The translations under genes and the position numbers were made by a program. A model generated the notes under the pieces. The model did not search any database. It was not told where the DNA came from and saw only the letters and a list, made by a program, of their open reading frames with translations. Shown piece by piece: positions 49,682-62,384 of a DNA stretch of 64,000 bases (position 1 is its first letter; the number at the start of each line of letters is the position of its first letter). Source of the stretch: Auanema rhodensis (Eukaryota > Nematoda > Chromadorea > Rhabditida > Rhabditidae); contig OZ059895.1 in the NCBI GenBank assembly GCA_964057225.1, positions 11,532,001-11,596,000 of the forward strand. The letters are read 5' to 3'.

Positions 49682-52600
49682 ATGTTTTCAATTTTCAAGC
49701 AGTTTTACTCAGATAGCTTAACCCAAGGCAGCAAATTATCTTCAATATTATTTCTATCTTACAGTTATAAACCAATAGTTAATGAACCATCATCTTACCT
49801 TTACTATTTCTATCTATTTCCTATCAAAACCAACTTTGTTCAAACACTATACAACTGAGAAGCCTTTTTTAATTTCTTGTATTTGGAGTTCATAAGATTT
49901 GATATCATTGAGGGATTTAGATAGAACGTGGAAAATTACATAACTACCATGAAATTGGAAAAAACTATAACGAGGATAAGTATGTAAATCATTGACTATC
50001 AGATATTTTTGCTTACAACTATACCACGTTGTAAGTACGCCATGCCGCTGATTTTCAATTTTAACTCTTTTGTAACAAATGTTTTCAATTTTCAAGCAGT
50101 TTTACTCAGATAGCTTAACCCAAAGCAGCAAATTATCTTCAATATTATTTCTATCTCACAGTTATAAACCAATAGTTAATGAACCATCATCTTACCCTTA
50201 TCGTTTCTATCTATTTCCTATCGAAACCAACTTTGTTCAAAAACTATACAACTGTGAAACCTTTTTCAATTTCTTGTATTTGGAGCTCATAAAATTTGAT
50301 ATCATTGAGGGATCCAGATAGAACGTGGAAAATTACGTAACTAACATGAAATTGGAAAAAACTATAACGAGGATAAGTATGTGAATCATTGAATATCAGA
50401 TATTTTCGCTTAGGACCATACCACGTTGAAAGTACGCCATGCCGCTGATTTTCAATTTTAACTCTTTTGTAACAAATGTTTTCAATTTTCAAGCAGTTTT
50501 AGTCAGATAGCTTAACCCAAGGCAGCAAATTATCTTCAATATTATTTCTATCTCACAGTTATAAACCAATAGTTAATGAACCATCATCTTACCCTTATCG
50601 TTTCTATCTATTTCCTATCGAAACCAACTTTGTTCAAAAACTATACAACTGTGAAACCTTTTTCAATTTCTTGTATTTGGAGCTCATAAAATTTGATATC
50701 ATTGAGGGATCCAGATAGAACGTGGAAAATTACGTAACTAACATAAAATTGGAAAAAACTATAACGAGGATAAGTATGTGAATCATTGAATATCAGATAT
50801 TTTCGCTTAGGACCATACCACGTTGAAAGTACGCCATGCCGCTGATTTTCAATTTTAACTCTTTTGTAACAAATGTTTTCAATTTTCAAGCAGTTTTAGT
50901 CAGATAGCTTAACCCAAGGCAGCAAATTATCTTCAATATTATTTCTATCTTACAGATATAAACCAATAGTTAATGAAACATCATCTTACCCTTATCGTTT
51001 CTATCTATTTCCTATCGAAACCAACTTTGTTCAAAAACTATACAACTGTGAAACCTTTTTCAATTTCTTGTATTTGGAGCTCATAAGATTTGATATCATT
51101 GAGGGATCCAGATAGAACGTGGAAAATTACGTAACTAACATGAAATTGGAAAAAACTATAACGAGGATAAGTATGTGAATCATTGAATATCAGATATTTT
51201 CGCTTAGGACCATACCACGTTGAAAGTACGCCATGCCGCTGATTTTCAATTTTAACTCTTTTGTAACAAATTTTTTCAATTTTCAAGCAGTTTTACTCAG
51301 ATAGCTTAACCCAAGGCAGCAAATTATCTTCAATATTATTTCTATCTTACAGTTATAAACCAATAGTTAATGAACCATCATCTTACATTTACTGTTTCTA
51401 TCTATTTCCTATCGAAAGCAACTTTGTTCAAACACTATACAACTGTGAAACCTTTTTTAATTTCTTGTATTTGGAGCTCATAAGATTTGATATCATCGAG
51501 GGATCCAGATAGAACGTGGAAAATTACGTAACTAACATGAAATTGGAAAAAACTATAACGAGGATAAGTATGTAAATCATTGAATACCAGATATTTTTGC
51601 TTACAACTATACCACGTTGTAAGTACACCATGCCGCTGATTTTCAATTTTAACTCTTTTGTAACAAATGTTTTCAATTTTCAAGCAGTTTTACTCAAATA
51701 GCTTAACCCAAGGCAGCAAATTATCTTCAATATTATTTCTATCTTACAGTTATAAACCAATAGTTAATGAACCATCATCTTACCTTTACTGTTTCTATCT
51801 ATTTCCTATCGAGAGCAACTTTGTTCAAACACTATACAACTGTGAAACCTTTTTTAATTTCTTGTATTTGGAGCTCATAAGATTTGATGTCATCGAGGGA
51901 TCCAGATAGAACGTGGAAAATTACGTAACTAACATGAAATTGGAAAAAACTATAACGAGGATAAGTATGTAAATCATTAAATACCAGATATTTTTGCTTA
52001 CAACTATACCACGTTGTAAGTACACCATGCCGCTGATTTTCAATTTTAACTCTTTTGTAACAAATGTTTTCAATTTTCAAGCAGTTTTACTCAGATAGCT
52101 TAACCCAAGGCAGCAAATTATCTTCAATATTATTTCTATCTTACAGTTATAAACCAATAGTTAATGAACCATCATCTTACCTTTAATGTTTCTATGTATT
52201 TCCTATCGAAAGCAACTTTGTTCAAACACTATACAACTGTGAAACCTTTTTAATTTCTTGTATTTGGAGCTCATAAGATTTGATATCATTGAGAAATTTA
52301 GATAGAACGTGGAAAATTACATAACTACCATGAAATTGGAAAAAACTATAACGAGGATAAGTATGTAAATCATTGAATATCAGATATTTTTGCTTACAAC
52401 TATACCACGTTGTAAGTACGCCATGCCGCTGATTTTCAATTTTAACTCTTTTGTAACAAATGTTTTCAATTTTCAAGCAGTTTTACTCAGATAGCTTAAC
52501 CCAAGGCAGCAAATTATCTTCAATATTATTTCTATCTTACAGTTATAAACCAATAGTTAATGAACCATCATCTTACCCTTATCGTTTCTATCTATTTCCT

Positions 52601-52857
52601 ATCGAAACCAACTTTGTTCAAAAACTATACAACTGTGACACCTTTTTCAATTTCTTGTATTTGGAGTTCATAAGATTTGATATCATCGAGGGATTCAGAT
52701 AGAACGTGGAAAATTACATAACTAACATGAAATTGGGAAAAAATTATAACGAGGATAAGTATGTGAAACATTGATTATCAGATATTTTCGCTTAGGACCA
52801 TACCACGTTGAAAGTACGCCATGCCGCTGATTTTCAATTTTAACTCTTTTGTAACAA
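49682..52857. repeat. HOR copy 4, complete 8-mer (3176 bp)
   Basis: Types 1-8 start at 49682, 50079, 50476, 50873, 51270, 51667, 52064 and 52460. The type 8 monomer carries a short foreign tract (about 52576-52630: CCCTTATCG, GAAACCAAC, AAAAACTAT) typical of types 2-4, while its flanks (GACACC, GAGTTC, GGATTCAG) remain type 8. Otherwise it is almost identical to copies 2 and 7. Confidence 0.92.
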
Positions 52858-55239
52858 ATGTTTTCAATTTTCAAGCAGTTTTACTCAGATAGCTTAACCC
52901 AAGGCAGCAAATTATCTTCAATATTATTTCTATCTTACAGTTATAAACCAATAGTTAATGAACCATCATCTTACCTTTACTATTTCTATCTATTTCCTAT
53001 CAAAACCAACTTTGTTCAAACACTATACAACTGAGAAGCCTTTTTTAATTTCTTGTATTTGGAGTTCATAAGATTTGATATCATTGAGGGATTTAGATAG
53101 AACGTGGAAAATTACATAACTACCATGAAATTGGAAAAAACTATAACGAGGATAAGTATGTAAATCATTGACTATCAGATATTTTTGCTTACAACTATAC
53201 CACGTTGTAAGTACGCCATGCCGCTGATTTTCAATTTTAACTCTTTTGTAACAAATGTTTTCAATTTTCAAGCAGTTTTACTCAGATAGCTTAACCCAAA
53301 GCAGCAAATTATCTTCAATATTATTTCTATCTCACAGTTATAAACCAATAGTTAATGAACCATCATCTTACCCTTATCGTTTCTATCTATTTCCTATCGA
53401 AACCAACTTTGTTCAAAAACTATACAACTGTGAAACCTTTTTCAATTTCTTGTATTTGGAGCTCATAAAATTTGATATCATTGAGGGATCCAGATAGAAC
53501 GTGGAAAATTACGTAACTAACATGAAATTGGAAAAAACTATAACGAGGATAAGTATGTGAATCATTGAATATCAGATATTTTCGCTTAGGACCATACCAC
53601 GTTGAAAGTACGCCATGCCGCTGATTTTCAATTTTAACTCTTTTGTAACAAATTTTTTCAATTTTCAAGCAGTTTTACTCAGATAGCTTAACCCAAGGCA
53701 GCAAATTATCTTCAATATTATTTCTATCTTACAGTTATAAACCAATAGTTAATGAACCATCATCTTACATTTACTGTTTCTATCTATTTCCTATCGAAAG
53801 CAACTTTGTTCAAACACTATACAACTGTGAAACCTTTTTTAGTTTCTTGTATTTGGAGCTCATAAGATTTGATATCATCGAGGGATCCAGATAGAACGTG
53901 GAAAATTACGTAACTAACATGAAATTGGAAAAAACTATAACGAGGATAAGTATGTAAATCATTGAATACCAGATATTTTTGCTTACAACTATACCACGTT
54001 GTAAGTACACCATGCCGCTGATTTTCAATTTTAACTCTTTTGTAACAAATGTTTTCAATTTTCAAGCAGTTTTACTCAAATAGCTTAACCCAAGGCAGCA
54101 AATTATCTTCAATATTATTTCTATCTTACAGTTATAAACCAATAGTTAATGAACCATCATCTTACCTTTACTGTTTCTATCTATTTCCTATCGAGAGCAA
54201 CTTTGTTCAAACACTATACAACTGTGAAACCTTTTTTAATTTCTTGTATTTGGAGCTCATAAGATTTGATGTCATCGAGGGATCCAGATAGAACGTGGAA
54301 AATTACGTAACTAACATGAAATTGGAAAAAACTATAACGAGGATAAGTATGTAAATCATTAAATACCAGATATTTTTGCTTACAACTATACCACGTTGTA
54401 AGTACACCATGCCGCTGATTTTCAATTTTAACTCTTTTGTAACAAATGTTTTCAATTTTCAAGCAGTTTTACTCAGATAGCTTAACCCAAGGCAGCAAAT
54501 TATCTTCAATATTATTTCTATCTTACAGTTATAAACCAATAGTTAATGAACCATCATCTTACCTTTAATGTTTCTATGTATTTCCTATCGAAAGCAACTT
54601 TGTTCAAACACTATACAACTGTGAAACCTTTTTAATTTCTTGTATTTGGAGCTCATAAGATTTGATATCATTGAGAAATTTAGATAGAACGTGGAAAATT
54701 ACATAACTACCATGAAATTGGAAAAAACTATAACGAGGATAAGTATGTAAATCATTGAATATCAGATATTTTTGCTTACAACTATACCACGTTGTAAGTA
54801 CGCCATGCCGCTGATTTTCAATTTTAACTCTTTTGTAACAAATGTTTTCAATTTTCAAGCAGTTTTACTCAGATAGCTTAACCCAAGGCAGCAAATTATC
54901 TTCAATATTATTTCTATCTTACAGTTATAAACCAATAGTTAATGAACCATCATCTTACCTTTACTGTTTCTATCTATTTCCTATCGAAAGCAACTTTGTT
55001 CAAACACTATACAACTGTGACACCTTTTTCAATTTCTTGTATTTGGAGTTCATAAGATTTGATATCATCGAGGGATTCAGATAGAACGTGGAAAATTACA
55101 TAACTAACATGAAATTGGGAAAAAATTATAACGAGGATAAGTATGTGAAACATTGATTATCAGATATTTTCGCTTAGGACCATACCACGTTGAAAGTACG
55201 CCATGCCGCTGATTTTCAATTTTAACTCTTTTGTAACAA
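52858..55239. repeat. HOR copy 5, 6-mer lacking types 3 and 4 (2382 bp)
   Basis: Order 1 (52858), 2 (53255), 5 (53652), 6 (54049), 7 (54446), 8 (54842). The deletion is in phase and exactly two monomers (794 bp), with the type 2 tail (ACATGAAATTGG) running into a type 5 front (AAATTTTTTC). A private base, TTTTTTAGTTTC, lies in type 5. Confidence 0.92.
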
Positions 55240-58200
55240 ATGTTTTCAATTTTCAAGCAGTTTTACTCAGATAGCTTAACCCAAGGCAGCAAATTATCTT
55301 CAATATTATTTCTATCTTACAGTTATAAACCAATAGTTAATGAACCATCATCTTACCTTTACTATTTCTATCTATTTCCTATCAAAACCAACTTTGTTCA
55401 AACACTATACAACTGAGAAGCCTTTTTTAATTTCTTGTATTTGGAGTTCATAAGATTTGATATCATTGAGGGATTTAGATAGAACGTGGAAAATTACATA
55501 ACTACCATGAAATTGGAAAAAACTATAACGAGGATAAGTATGTAAATCATTGACTATCAGATATTTTTGCTTACAACTATACCACGTTGTAAGTACGCCA
55601 TGCCGCTGATTTTCAATTTTAACTCTTTTGTAACAAATGTTTTCAATTTTCAAGCAGTTTTACTCAGATAGCTTAACCTAAAGCAGCAAATTATCTTCAA
55701 TATTATTTCTATCTCACAGTTATAAACCAATAGTTAATGAACCATCATCTTACCCTTATCGTTTCTATCTATTTCCTATCGAAACCAACTTTGTTCAAAA
55801 ACTATACAACTGTGAAACCTTTTTCAATTTCTTGTATTTGGAGCTCATAAAATTTGATATCATTGAGGGATCCAGATAGAACGTGGAAAATTACGTAACT
55901 AACATGAAATTGGAAAAAACTATAACGAGGATAAGTATGTGAATCATTGAATATCAGATATTTTCGCTTAGGACCATACCACGTTGAAAGTACGCCATGC
56001 CGCTGATTTTCAATTTTAACTCTTTTGTAACAAATGTTTTCAATTTTCAAGCAGTTTTAGTCAGATAGCTTAACCCAAGGCAGCAAATTATCTTCAATAT
56101 TATTTCTATCTCACAGTTATAAACCAATAGTTAATGAACCATCATCTTACCCTTATCGTTTCTATCTATTTCCTATCGAAACCAACTTTGTTCAAAAACT
56201 ATACAACTGTGAAACCTTTTTCAATTTCTTGTATTTGGAGCTCATAAAATTTGATATCATTGAGGGATCCAGATAGAACGTGGAAAATTACGTAACTAAC
56301 ATAAAATTGGAAAAAACTATAACGAGGATAAGTATGTGAATCATTGAATATCAGATATTTTCGCTTAGGACCATACCACGTTGAAAGTACGCCATGCCGC
56401 TGATTTTCAATTTTAACTCTTTTGTAACAAATGTTTTCAATTTTCAAGCAGTTTTAGTCAGATAGCTTAACCCAAGGCAGCAAATTATCTTCAATATTAT
56501 TTCTATCTTACAGATATAAACCAATAGTTAATGAAACATCATCTTACCCTTATCGTTTCTATCTATTTCCTATCGAAACCAACTTTGTTCAAAAACTATA
56601 CAACTGTGAAACCTTTTTCAATTTCTTGTATTTGGAGCTCATAAGATTTGATATCATTGAGGGATCCAGATAGAACGTGGAAAATTACGTAACTAACATG
56701 AAATTGGAAAAAACTATAACGAGGATAAGTATGTGAATCATTGAATATCAGATATTTTCGCTTAGGACCATACCACGTTGAAAGTACGCCATGCCGCTGA
56801 TTTTCAATTTTAACTCTTTTGTAACAAATTTTTTCAATTTTCAAGCAGTTTTACTCAGATAGCTTAACCCAAGGCAGCAAATTATCTTCAATATTATTTC
56901 TATCTTACAGTTATAAACCAATAGTTAATGAACCATCATCTTACATTTACTGTTTCTATCTATTTCCTATCGAAAGCAACTTTGTTCAAACACTATACAA
57001 CTGTGAAACCTTTTTTAATTTCTTGTATTTGGAGCTCATAAGATTTGATATCATCGAGGGATCCAGATAGAACGTGGAAAATTACGTAACTAACATGAAA
57101 TTGGAAAAAACTATAACGAGGATAAGTATGTAAATCATTGAATACCAGATATTTTTGCTTACAACTATACCACGTTGTAAGTACACCATGCCGCTGATTT
57201 TCAATTTTAACTCTTTTGTAACAAATGTTTTCAATTTTCAAGCAGTTTTACTCAAATAGCTTAACCCAAGGCAGCAAATTATCTTCAATATTATTTCTAT
57301 CTTACAGTTATAAACCAATAGTTAAAGAACCATCATCTTACCTTTACTGTTTCTATCTATTTCCTATCGAGAGCAACTTTGTTCAAACACTATACAACTG
57401 TGAAACCTTTTTTAATTTCTTGTATTTGGAGCTCATAAGATTTGATGTCATCGAGGGATCCAGATAGAACGTGGAAAATTACGTAACTAACATGAAATTG
57501 GAAAAAACTATAACGAGGATAAGTATGTAAATCATTAAATACCAGATATTTTTGCTTACAACTATACCACGTTGTAAGTACACCATGCCGCTGATTTTCA
57601 ATTTTAACTCTTTTGTAACAAATGTTTTCAATTTTCAAGCAGTTTTACTCAAATAGCTTAACCCAAGGCAGCAAATTATCTTCAATATTATTTCTATCTT
57701 ACAGTTATAAACCAATAGTTAATGAACCATCATCTTACCTTTAATGTTTCTATGTATTTCCTATCGAAAGCAACTTTGTTCAAACACTATACAACTGTGA
57801 AACCTTTTTAATTTCTTGTATTTGGAGCTCATAAGATTTGATATCATTGAGAAATTTAGATAGAACGTGGAAAATTACATAACTACCATGAAATTGGAAA
57901 AAACTATAACGAGGATAAGTATGTAAATCATTGAATATCAGATATTTTTGCTTACAACTATACCACGTTGTAAGTACGCCATGCCGCTGATTTTCAATTT
58001 TAACTCTTTTGTAACAAATGTTTTCAATTTTCAAGCAGTTTTACTCAGATAGCTTAACCCAAGGCAGCAAATTATCTTCAATATTATTTCTATCTTACAG
58101 TTATAAACCAATAGTTAATGAACCATCATCTTACATTTACTGTTTCTATCTATTTCCTATCGAAAGCAACTTTGTTCAAACACTATACAACTGTGAAACC

Positions 58201-59208
58201 TTTTTTAATTTCTTGTATTTGGAGCTCATAAGATTTGATATCATCGAGGGATCCAGATAGAACGTGGAAAATTACGTAACTAACATGAAATTGGAAAAAA
58301 CTATAACGAGGATAAGTATGTAAATCATTGACTATCAGATATTTTTGCTTACAACTATACCACGTTGTAAGTACGCCATGCCGCTGATTTTCAATTTTAA
58401 CTCTTTTGTGACAAATGTTTTCAATTTTCAAGCAGTTTTACTCAAATAGCTTAACCCAAGGCAGCAAATTATCTTCAATATTATTTCTATCTTACAGTTA
58501 TAAACCAATAGTTAATGAACCATCATCTTACCTTTACTGTTTCTATCTATTTCCTATCGAGAGCAACTTTGTTCAAACACTATACAACTGTGAAACCTTT
58601 TTTAATTTCTTGTATTTGGAGCTCATAAGATTTGATGTCATCGAGGGATCCAGATAGAACGTGGAAAATTACGTAACTAACATGAAATTGGAAAAAACTA
58701 TAACGAGGATAAGTATGTAAATCATTAAATACCAGATATTTTTGCTTACAACTATACCACGTTGTAAGTACACCATGCCGCTGATTTTCAATTTTAACTC
58801 TTTTGTAACAAATGTTTTCAATTTTCAAGCAGTTTTACTCAGATAGCTTAACCCAAGGCAGCAAATTATCTTCAATATTATTTCTATCTTACAGTTATAA
58901 ACCAATAGTTAATGAACCATCATCTTACCTTTACTGTTTCTATCTATTTCCTATCGAAAGCAACTTTGTTCAAACACTATACAACTGTGACACCTTTTTC
59001 AATTTCTTGTATTTGGAGTTCATAAGATTTGATATCATTGAGGGATCCAGATAGAACGTGGAAAATTACGTAACTAACATGAAATTGGAAAAAACTATAA
59101 CGAGGATAAGTATGTGAAACATTGATTATCAGATATTTTCGCTTAGGACCATACCACGTTGAAAGTACGCCATGCCGCTGATTTTCAATTTTAACTCTTT
59201 TGTAACAA
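55240..59208. repeat. HOR copy 6, 10-mer with hybrid monomers (3969 bp)
   Basis: Order 1-2-3-4-5-6-7 (55240-58017), then a type 5 body with a type 1 tail (58018, TACATTTACTG then TTGACTATCAG), then type 6 (58415), then a type 8 front with a changed end (58812). The type 7 monomer at 57622 begins with the type 6 mark CTCAAATAGC. Extra monomers and mixed marks show at least two exchanges here. Confidence 0.85.
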
Positions 59209-62200
59209 ATGTTTTCAATTTTCAAGCAGTTTTACTCAGATAGCTTAACCCAAGGCAGCAAATTATCTTCAATATTATTTCTATCTTACAGTTATAAACC
59301 AATAGTTAATGAACCATCATCTTACTTTTACTATTTCTATCTATTTCCTATCAAAACCAACTTTGTTCAAACACTATACAACTGAGAAGCCTTTTTTAAT
59401 TTCTTGTATTTGGAGTTCATAAGATTTGATATCATTGAGGGATTTAGATAGAACGTGGAAAATTACATAACTACCATGAAATTGGAAAAAACTATAACGA
59501 GGATAAGTATGTAAATCATTGACTATCAGATATTTTTGCTTACAACTATACCACGTTGTAAGTACGCCATGCCGCTGATTTTCAATTTTAACTCTTTTGT
59601 AACAAATGTTTTCAATTTTCAAGCAGTTTTACTCAGATAGCTTAACCCAAAGCAGCAAATTATCTTCAATATTATTTCTATCTCACAGTTATAAACCAAT
59701 AGTTAATGAACCATCATCTTACCCTTATCGTTTCTATCTATTTCCTATCGAAACCAACTTTGTTCAAAAACTATACAACTGTGAAACCTTTTTCAATTTC
59801 TTGTATTTGGAGCTCATAAAATTTGATATCATTGAGGGATCCAGATAGAACGTGGAAAATTACGTAACTAACATGAAATTGGAAAAAACTATAACGAGGA
59901 TAAGTATGTGAATCATTGAATATCAGATATTTTCGCTTAGGACCATACCACGTTGAAAGTACGCCATGCCGCTGATTTTCAATTTTAACTCTTTTGTAAC
60001 AAATGTTTTCAATTTTCAAGCAGTTTTAGTCAGATAGCTTAACCCAAGGCAGCAAATTATCTTCAATATTATTTCTATCTCACAGTTATAAACCAATAGT
60101 TAATGAACCATCATCTTACCCTTATCGTTTCTATCTATTTCCTATCGAAACCAACTTTGTTCAAAAACTATACAACTGTGAAACCTTTTTCAATTTCTTG
60201 TATTTGGAGCTCATAAAATTTGATATCATTGAGGGATCCAGATAGAACGTGGAAAATTACGTAACTAACATAAAATTGGAAAAAACTATAACGAGGATAA
60301 GTATGTGAATCATTGAATATCAGATATTTTCGCTTAGGACCATACCACGTTGAAAGTACGCCATGCCGCTGATTTTCAATTTTAACTCTTTTGTAACAAA
60401 TGTTTTCAATTTTCAAGCAGTTTTAGTCAGATAGCTTAACCCAAGGCAGCAAATTATCTTCAATATTATTTCTATCTTACAGATATAAACCAATAGTTAA
60501 TGAAACATCATCTTACCCTTATCGTTTCTATCTATTTCCTATCGAAACCAACTTTGTTCAAAAACTATACAACTGTGAAACCTTTTTCAATTTCTTGTAT
60601 TTGGAGCTCATAAGATTTGATATCATTGAGGGATCCAGATAGAACGTGGAAAATTACGTAACTAACATGAAATTGGAAAAAACTATAACGAGGATAAGTA
60701 TGTGAATCATTGAATATCAGATATTTTCGCTTAGGACCATACCACGTTGAAAGTACGCCATGCCGCTGATTTTCAATTTTAACTCTTTTGTAACAAATTT
60801 TTTCAATTTTCAAGCAGTTTTACTCAGATAGCTTAACCCAAGGCAGCAAATTATCTTCAATATTAGTTCTATCTTACAGTTATAAACCAATAGTTAATGA
60901 ACCATCATCTTACATTTACTGTTTCTATCTATTTCCTATCGAAAGCAACTTTGTTCAAACACTATACAACTGTGAAACCTTTTTTAATTTCTTGTATTTG
61001 GAGCTCATAAGATTTGATATCATCGAGGGATCCAGATAGAACGTGGAAAATTACGTAACTAACATGAAATTGGAAAAAACTATAACGAGGATAAGTATGT
61101 AAATCATTGAATACCAGATATTTTTGCTTACAACTATACCACGTTGTAAGTACACCATGCCGCTGATTTTCAATTTTAACTCTTTTGTAACAAATGTTTT
61201 CAATTTTCAAGCAGTTTTACTCAAATAGCTTAACCCAAGGCAGCAAATTATCTTCAATATTATTTCTATCTTACAGTTATAAACCAATAGTTAATGAACC
61301 ATCATCTTACCTTTACTGTTTCTATCTATTTCCTATCGAGAGCAACTTTGTTCAAACACTATACAACTGTGAAACCTTTTTTAATTTCTTGTATTTGGAG
61401 CTCATAAGATTTGATGTCATCGAGGGATCCAGATAGAACGTGGAAAATTACGTAACTAACATGAAATTGGAAAAAACTATAACGAGGATAAGTATGTAAA
61501 TCATTAAATACCAGATATTTTTGCTTACAACTATACCACGTTGTAAGTACACCATGCCGCTGATTTTCAATTTTAACTCTTTTGTAACAAATGTTTTCAA
61601 TTTTCAAGCAGTTTTACTCAGATAGCTTAACCCAAGGCAGCAAATTATCTTCAATATTATTTCTATCTTACAGTTATAAACCAATAGTTAATGAACCATC
61701 ATCTTACCTTTAATGTTTCTATGTATTTCCTATCGAAAGCAACTTTGTTCAAACACTATACAACTGTGAAACCTTTTTAATTTCTTGTATTTGGAGCTCA
61801 TAAGATTTGATATCATTGAGAAATTTAGATAGAACGTGGAAAATTACATAACTACCATGAAATTGGAAAAAACTATAACGAGGATAAGTATGTAAATCAT
61901 TGAATATCAGATATTTTTGCTTACAACTATACCACGTTGTAAGTACGCCATGCCGCTGATTTTCAATTTTAACTCTTTTGTAACAAATGTTTTCAATTTT
62001 CAAGCAGTTTTACTCAGATAGCTTAACCCAAGGCAGCAAATTATCTTCAATATTATTTCTATCTTACAGTTATAAACCAATAGTTAATGAACCATCATCT
62101 TACCTTTACTGTTTCTATCTATTTCCTATCGAAAGCAACTTTGTTCAAACACTATACAACTGTGACACCTTTTTCAATTTCTTGTATTTGGAGTTCATAA

Positions 62201-62384
62201 GATTTGATATCATCGAGGGATTCAGATAGAACGTGGAAAATTACATAACTAACATGAAATTGGGAAAAAATTATAACGAGGATAAGTATGTGAAACATTG
62301 ATTATCAGATATTTTCGCTTAGGACCATACCACGTTGAAAGTACGCCATGCCGCTGATTTTCAATTTTAACTCTTTTGTAACAA
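59209..62384. repeat. HOR copy 7, complete 8-mer (3176 bp)
   Basis: Types 1-8 start at 59209, 59606, 60003, 60400, 60797, 61194, 61591 and 61987. Private bases seen are CTTACTTTTACTATT in type 1 and ATTAGTTCTATC in type 5. Otherwise it reads like copies 2 and 4. Confidence 0.92.
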
